Part shown: one piece after another, positions 5,784 through 7,396 of the stretch
Layout: each line of letters starts with the position of its first letter
Position numbering within the stretch: position 1 is the first letter of the stretch
Assembly: GCA_946887105.1 (NCBI GenBank)
Contig: CAMPKJ010000243.1
Span: 1-7,396, forward strand
Direction: 5' to 3'
Source of the DNA: an uncultured Acidobacteriota bacterium
Lineage (GTDB): Bacteria; Acidobacteriota; Thermoanaerobaculia; Gp7-AA8
DNA length: 7,396 nucleotides
Notes under the pieces: generated by a model
The model's input: only the letters and a program-made list of their open reading frames with translations
What the model was told of the DNA's origin: nothing
Database searches by the model: none
Program-made: the position numbers and the translations under genes

Positions 5784-6211
5784 TCGACGCGCGACCAGCA
5801 CCACTCTTCGCCCGCGCCATCATCTCCTTCGACGCGCGCGCAGAGTTTCGCGTCCTTCATCCAATAGATGATGCGCTTCGGGAAGTCGTGGTCGGGATTC
5901 GCGAACACGACGCGCTGCTCCGCCGACTCGATCAGCCTGAACGGGGTCGGCGGCTGACCGCCGGGCTGCGCGAGATAGACGATGCCGTCCTTCGTTTCCG
6001 CGATGCGCATGAACTCGAAGCTGGTGCGCTTCGATGAGACATCGCGATGCGTGCCGAGGAGCAGACCGCCGCGCGGATCGGACCACTGCTCCTCCATCGC
6101 CACGCCGCCGATCGTGGCCGCCCAGTGACCGGACATCCAGGCCAGGTCGGCGATCTTCGTTTCCGCGTGCAGCGGAAGGGCGACCAGGAGCGAGAGCAGG
6201 AGCAGTCTCAT
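5780..6211 (-). CDS. Secreted DUF6265-like protein
   Basis: This 143-residue protein begins with a clear signal peptide (MRLLLLSLLVALPLHA, cleavage likely after Ala16), so it is probably exported to the periplasm. The mature part follows a pattern I associate with the uncharacterised DUF6265 family: LAWMSGHW (23-30), EEQWSDPRGG (40-49), FEFMRIAE near 65-72, and FANPDHDFPKRIIY (103-116). The family is thought to form a small beta-barrel-like domain and has no established reaction. Cys124 and Cys138 could form a disulfide, but this is only inferred. The ATG overlaps the deformylase stop by one base (TGATG), so it is probably translated by coupling as the last gene of a minus-strand unit. Its TAA stop overlaps the TAG of the convergent desulfurase gene. 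The gene is secure; the family name is moderately secure. Confidence 0.83.
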   Translation of the reverse strand: MRLLLLSLLVALPLHAETKIADLAWMSGHWAATIGGVAMEEQWSDPRGGLLLGTHRDVSSKRTSFEFMRIAETKDGIVYLAQPGGQPPTPFRLIESAEQRVVFANPDHDFPKRIIYWMKDAKLCARVEGDDGAGEEWCWSRVD

Positions 6212-6726
6212 CAGAGCACGATCGTGTAGGCGAGCGTCTTGAGGTCCGGCATCTTGTCGAGATAGACGTTGCCGTTGGTGTGGTCGATCTCGTGCTGGAA
6301 GATGCGCGCGGTGAAATCCTCGACTTCGATGTCCACCGGATCGCCGTCGTGATCGATGCCGCGCACGCGCACGCGTTTGTAGCGCGGCGTTTCGCCGCCG
6401 AGGAACGGAACGCTCAAGCAGCCTTCCCAGTCGGTGATGAGATCCGTGCCGATCGGCTCGTACGAGGCGTTGAACATCGCGCCGACGTTCACCTGCTTCA
6501 CGCCGCGGCGCTTGGCCACGCGCTCCTGCACTTCGAACACGAACACGCGCAACGCCAGGTGCACCTGCGGACCGGCCAGTCCGACGCCTTCGTACGCGTG
6601 CATGGTCTCGATCATGTCCTCGAGCAGCGTCTTGTACTTCCCGGCCTTGATGTCCTTCACGTCCGCATCGGATGACTTCTCGCGCAGCACGGGATGTCCG
6701 AGGCGGGCCACTTTCAGAATCGACAT
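6211..6726 (-). CDS. def: Peptide deformylase
   Basis: Peptide deformylase removes the formyl group from the initiator methionine of new proteins at the ribosome. All three metal-site motifs are present in the 171-residue chain: GVGLAGPQ (47-54; motif 1 is usually GxGLAAxQ, so Gly52 replaces the common Ala), EGCLS (101-105) with metal ligand Cys103, and HEIDH (145-149) with ligands His145 and His149 and catalytic Glu146. A basic insertion (about 67-78, QERVAKRRGVKQ) lies between the first two motifs, where many deformylases are shorter. The ATG is one base after the stop of the upstream transporter gene and has no clear ribosome binding site, which points to translational coupling. The usual partner fmt (methionyl-tRNA formyltransferase) is not beside it. 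Active-site completeness argues for a working enzyme. Confidence 0.95.
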   Translation of the reverse strand: MSILKVARLGHPVLREKSSDADVKDIKAGKYKTLLEDMIETMHAYEGVGLAGPQVHLALRVFVFEVQERVAKRRGVKQVNVGAMFNASYEPIGTDLITDWEGCLSVPFLGGETPRYKRVRVRGIDHDGDPVDIEVEDFTARIFQHEIDHTNGNVYLDKMPDLKTLAYTIVL

Positions 6727-6727
6727 G

Positions 6728-7396
6728 TCAGGCAGTGTATCGGGACGTTCTGCGCATACGCAATGCGATGAGCAGCGATACGGCCATCAGCGCGCCGCCG
6801 CCGTAGAACGCGCCCGGCGCCTCGGCAAGGTCGTAGAGAAATCCGGACAGCAAAGGTCCGAGAAAACGCGCCAGCGATCCGACCGAAGTGGCCAGTCCGA
6901 GAAGACTGCCGCGTTCATTCTCCGGCGCGATCTTCGAAAGCAGCGCGGTCAGCGCGGGATAGCAGAGCCCCTGTCCGATGGCGATGAGAAAGGCCACGAC
7001 GTACAGCAACCAGAGACGCCACACGGACGGCACGAGCATGAAGCCGATCGTGAACGACGCGGCGCCGATGACGATCACGCCGACCTCGCCCACGCGTTTC
7101 ACGAAGCGTCCGATCAGCCCTCCCTGAATGCCGGCCACGATCACGCCCATGAACAGGAACAGATAGGCCATGTCGCGCTGGCGGAACTGGAAGCGATCGC
7201 GCCCGTGCAGCGTGACGCTGATCTCCATCCCCGCAACGGCGAGCAGCGTCAGAAACAGCGCCGTCATGAGTGAGGCCAGCAGCGGATGTGCGGCGATCTC
7301 GCGCCACAGCCGCATGTCGAACTGCGGCGGCACGCCCGAGCGCGGCACGACATCCCGCGGCTTCGACTCGGCCAGCACGCTCAACGCGATCAGAAA
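6728..7396 (-). CDS. MFS transporter, C-terminal half (runs off the right edge)
   Basis: The reading frame is open to the last base of the window, so the gene is cut by the edge; 222 residues are visible. An in-frame TTG at 7384 is not a credible start, because the frame continues upstream with hydrophobic residues (FLIAL) that look like the end of transmembrane helix 6. A charged cytoplasmic loop (about 8-32) comes next, then six hydrophobic segments near 38-62, 75-95, 105-122, 128-150, 165-188 and 195-213, as expected of helices 7-12. A motif-A-like turn, GGLIGRFVKRVGE (92-104), joins the second and third of these, and GQGLCYPALTALLSKIAPEN (141-160) leads into ERGSLLG. These features fit drug/metabolite:proton antiporters of the major facilitator superfamily; the substrate cannot be told. 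Peptide deformylase follows after one base, so the two are probably co-transcribed. Confidence 0.85.
   Translation of the reverse strand, partial: FLIALSVLAESKPRDVVPRSGVPPQFDMRLWREIAAHPLLASLMTALFLTLLAVAGMEISVTLHGRDRFQFRQRDMAYLFLFMGVIVAGIQGGLIGRFVKRVGEVGVIVIGAASFTIGFMLVPSVWRLWLLYVVAFLIAIGQGLCYPALTALLSKIAPENERGSLLGLATSVGSLARFLGPLLSGFLYDLAEAPGAFYGGGALMAVSLLIALRMRRTSRYTA

Noticed and set aside
6034..7273. Plus-strand frames opposite peptide deformylase and the transporter
   Set aside because: They are antisense to genes with clear motifs; the translated sequences are basic, low in hydrophobic core and unlike any protein.

Overview
The window is GC-rich, densely coded chromosomal DNA from a bacterium with respiratory complex I. 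The GC-rich codons, the fused nuoCD gene and the metabolic gene mix would fit an environmental lineage such as Acidobacteriota or a proteobacterial relative. That placement is a guess: no rRNA or other phylogenetic marker is present. I see no tRNA, rRNA, insertion sequence, phage gene or CRISPR array.

Layout. (1) 58-600, minus strand: a small putative lipoprotein of unknown function, read from a TTG start behind a strong ribosome binding site. (2) 601-759: a divergent promoter region with a perfect TATAAT box facing left and a good TTGTGA/17/TAGAAT promoter facing right. (3) 760-3816, plus strand: nuoB, fused nuoCD and nuoI. These encode exactly the peripheral quinone-reducing (Q) module of NADH:quinone oxidoreductase. 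The membrane subunits (A, H, J-N) and the NADH-oxidising subunits (E, F, G) are absent. (4) 3815-3908: a large imperfect inverted repeat, each arm built from four tandem 8-bp units of the type AAGTCGCA/AAGTCTCA. This is the oddest structure in the window. (5) 3936-4397: a stand-alone ferritin-like diiron protein. (6) 4398-4658: a non-coding stretch with a GC-rich stem-loop, an AT-rich promoter-like patch and a small imperfect inverted repeat. (7) 4659-5783: a group I (NifS/IscS-type) cysteine desulfurase. (8) 5780 to the right edge, minus strand: a tightly packed unit read right to left. It holds an MFS transporter (its N-terminal half lies outside the window), peptide deformylase, and a secreted DUF6265-like protein whose stop codon overlaps that of the desulfurase tail to tail.

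How the genes may work together. NuoB, NuoCD and NuoI assemble into the connecting arm that carries electrons through clusters N6a, N6b and N2 to quinone. All three iron-sulfur clusters need sulfur from a cysteine desulfurase, and the ferritin-like protein may handle iron or peroxide, so the plus-strand genes share an iron/iron-sulfur theme. This link is an inference from proximity: the stem-loops and promoter-like sites between them suggest separate transcription units. The minus-strand deformylase unit appears functionally unrelated.

Most genes look ordinary for their families. I found no clearly new biological system; the repeat-built hairpin after nuoI and the isolated Q-module operon are the best candidates for follow-up.
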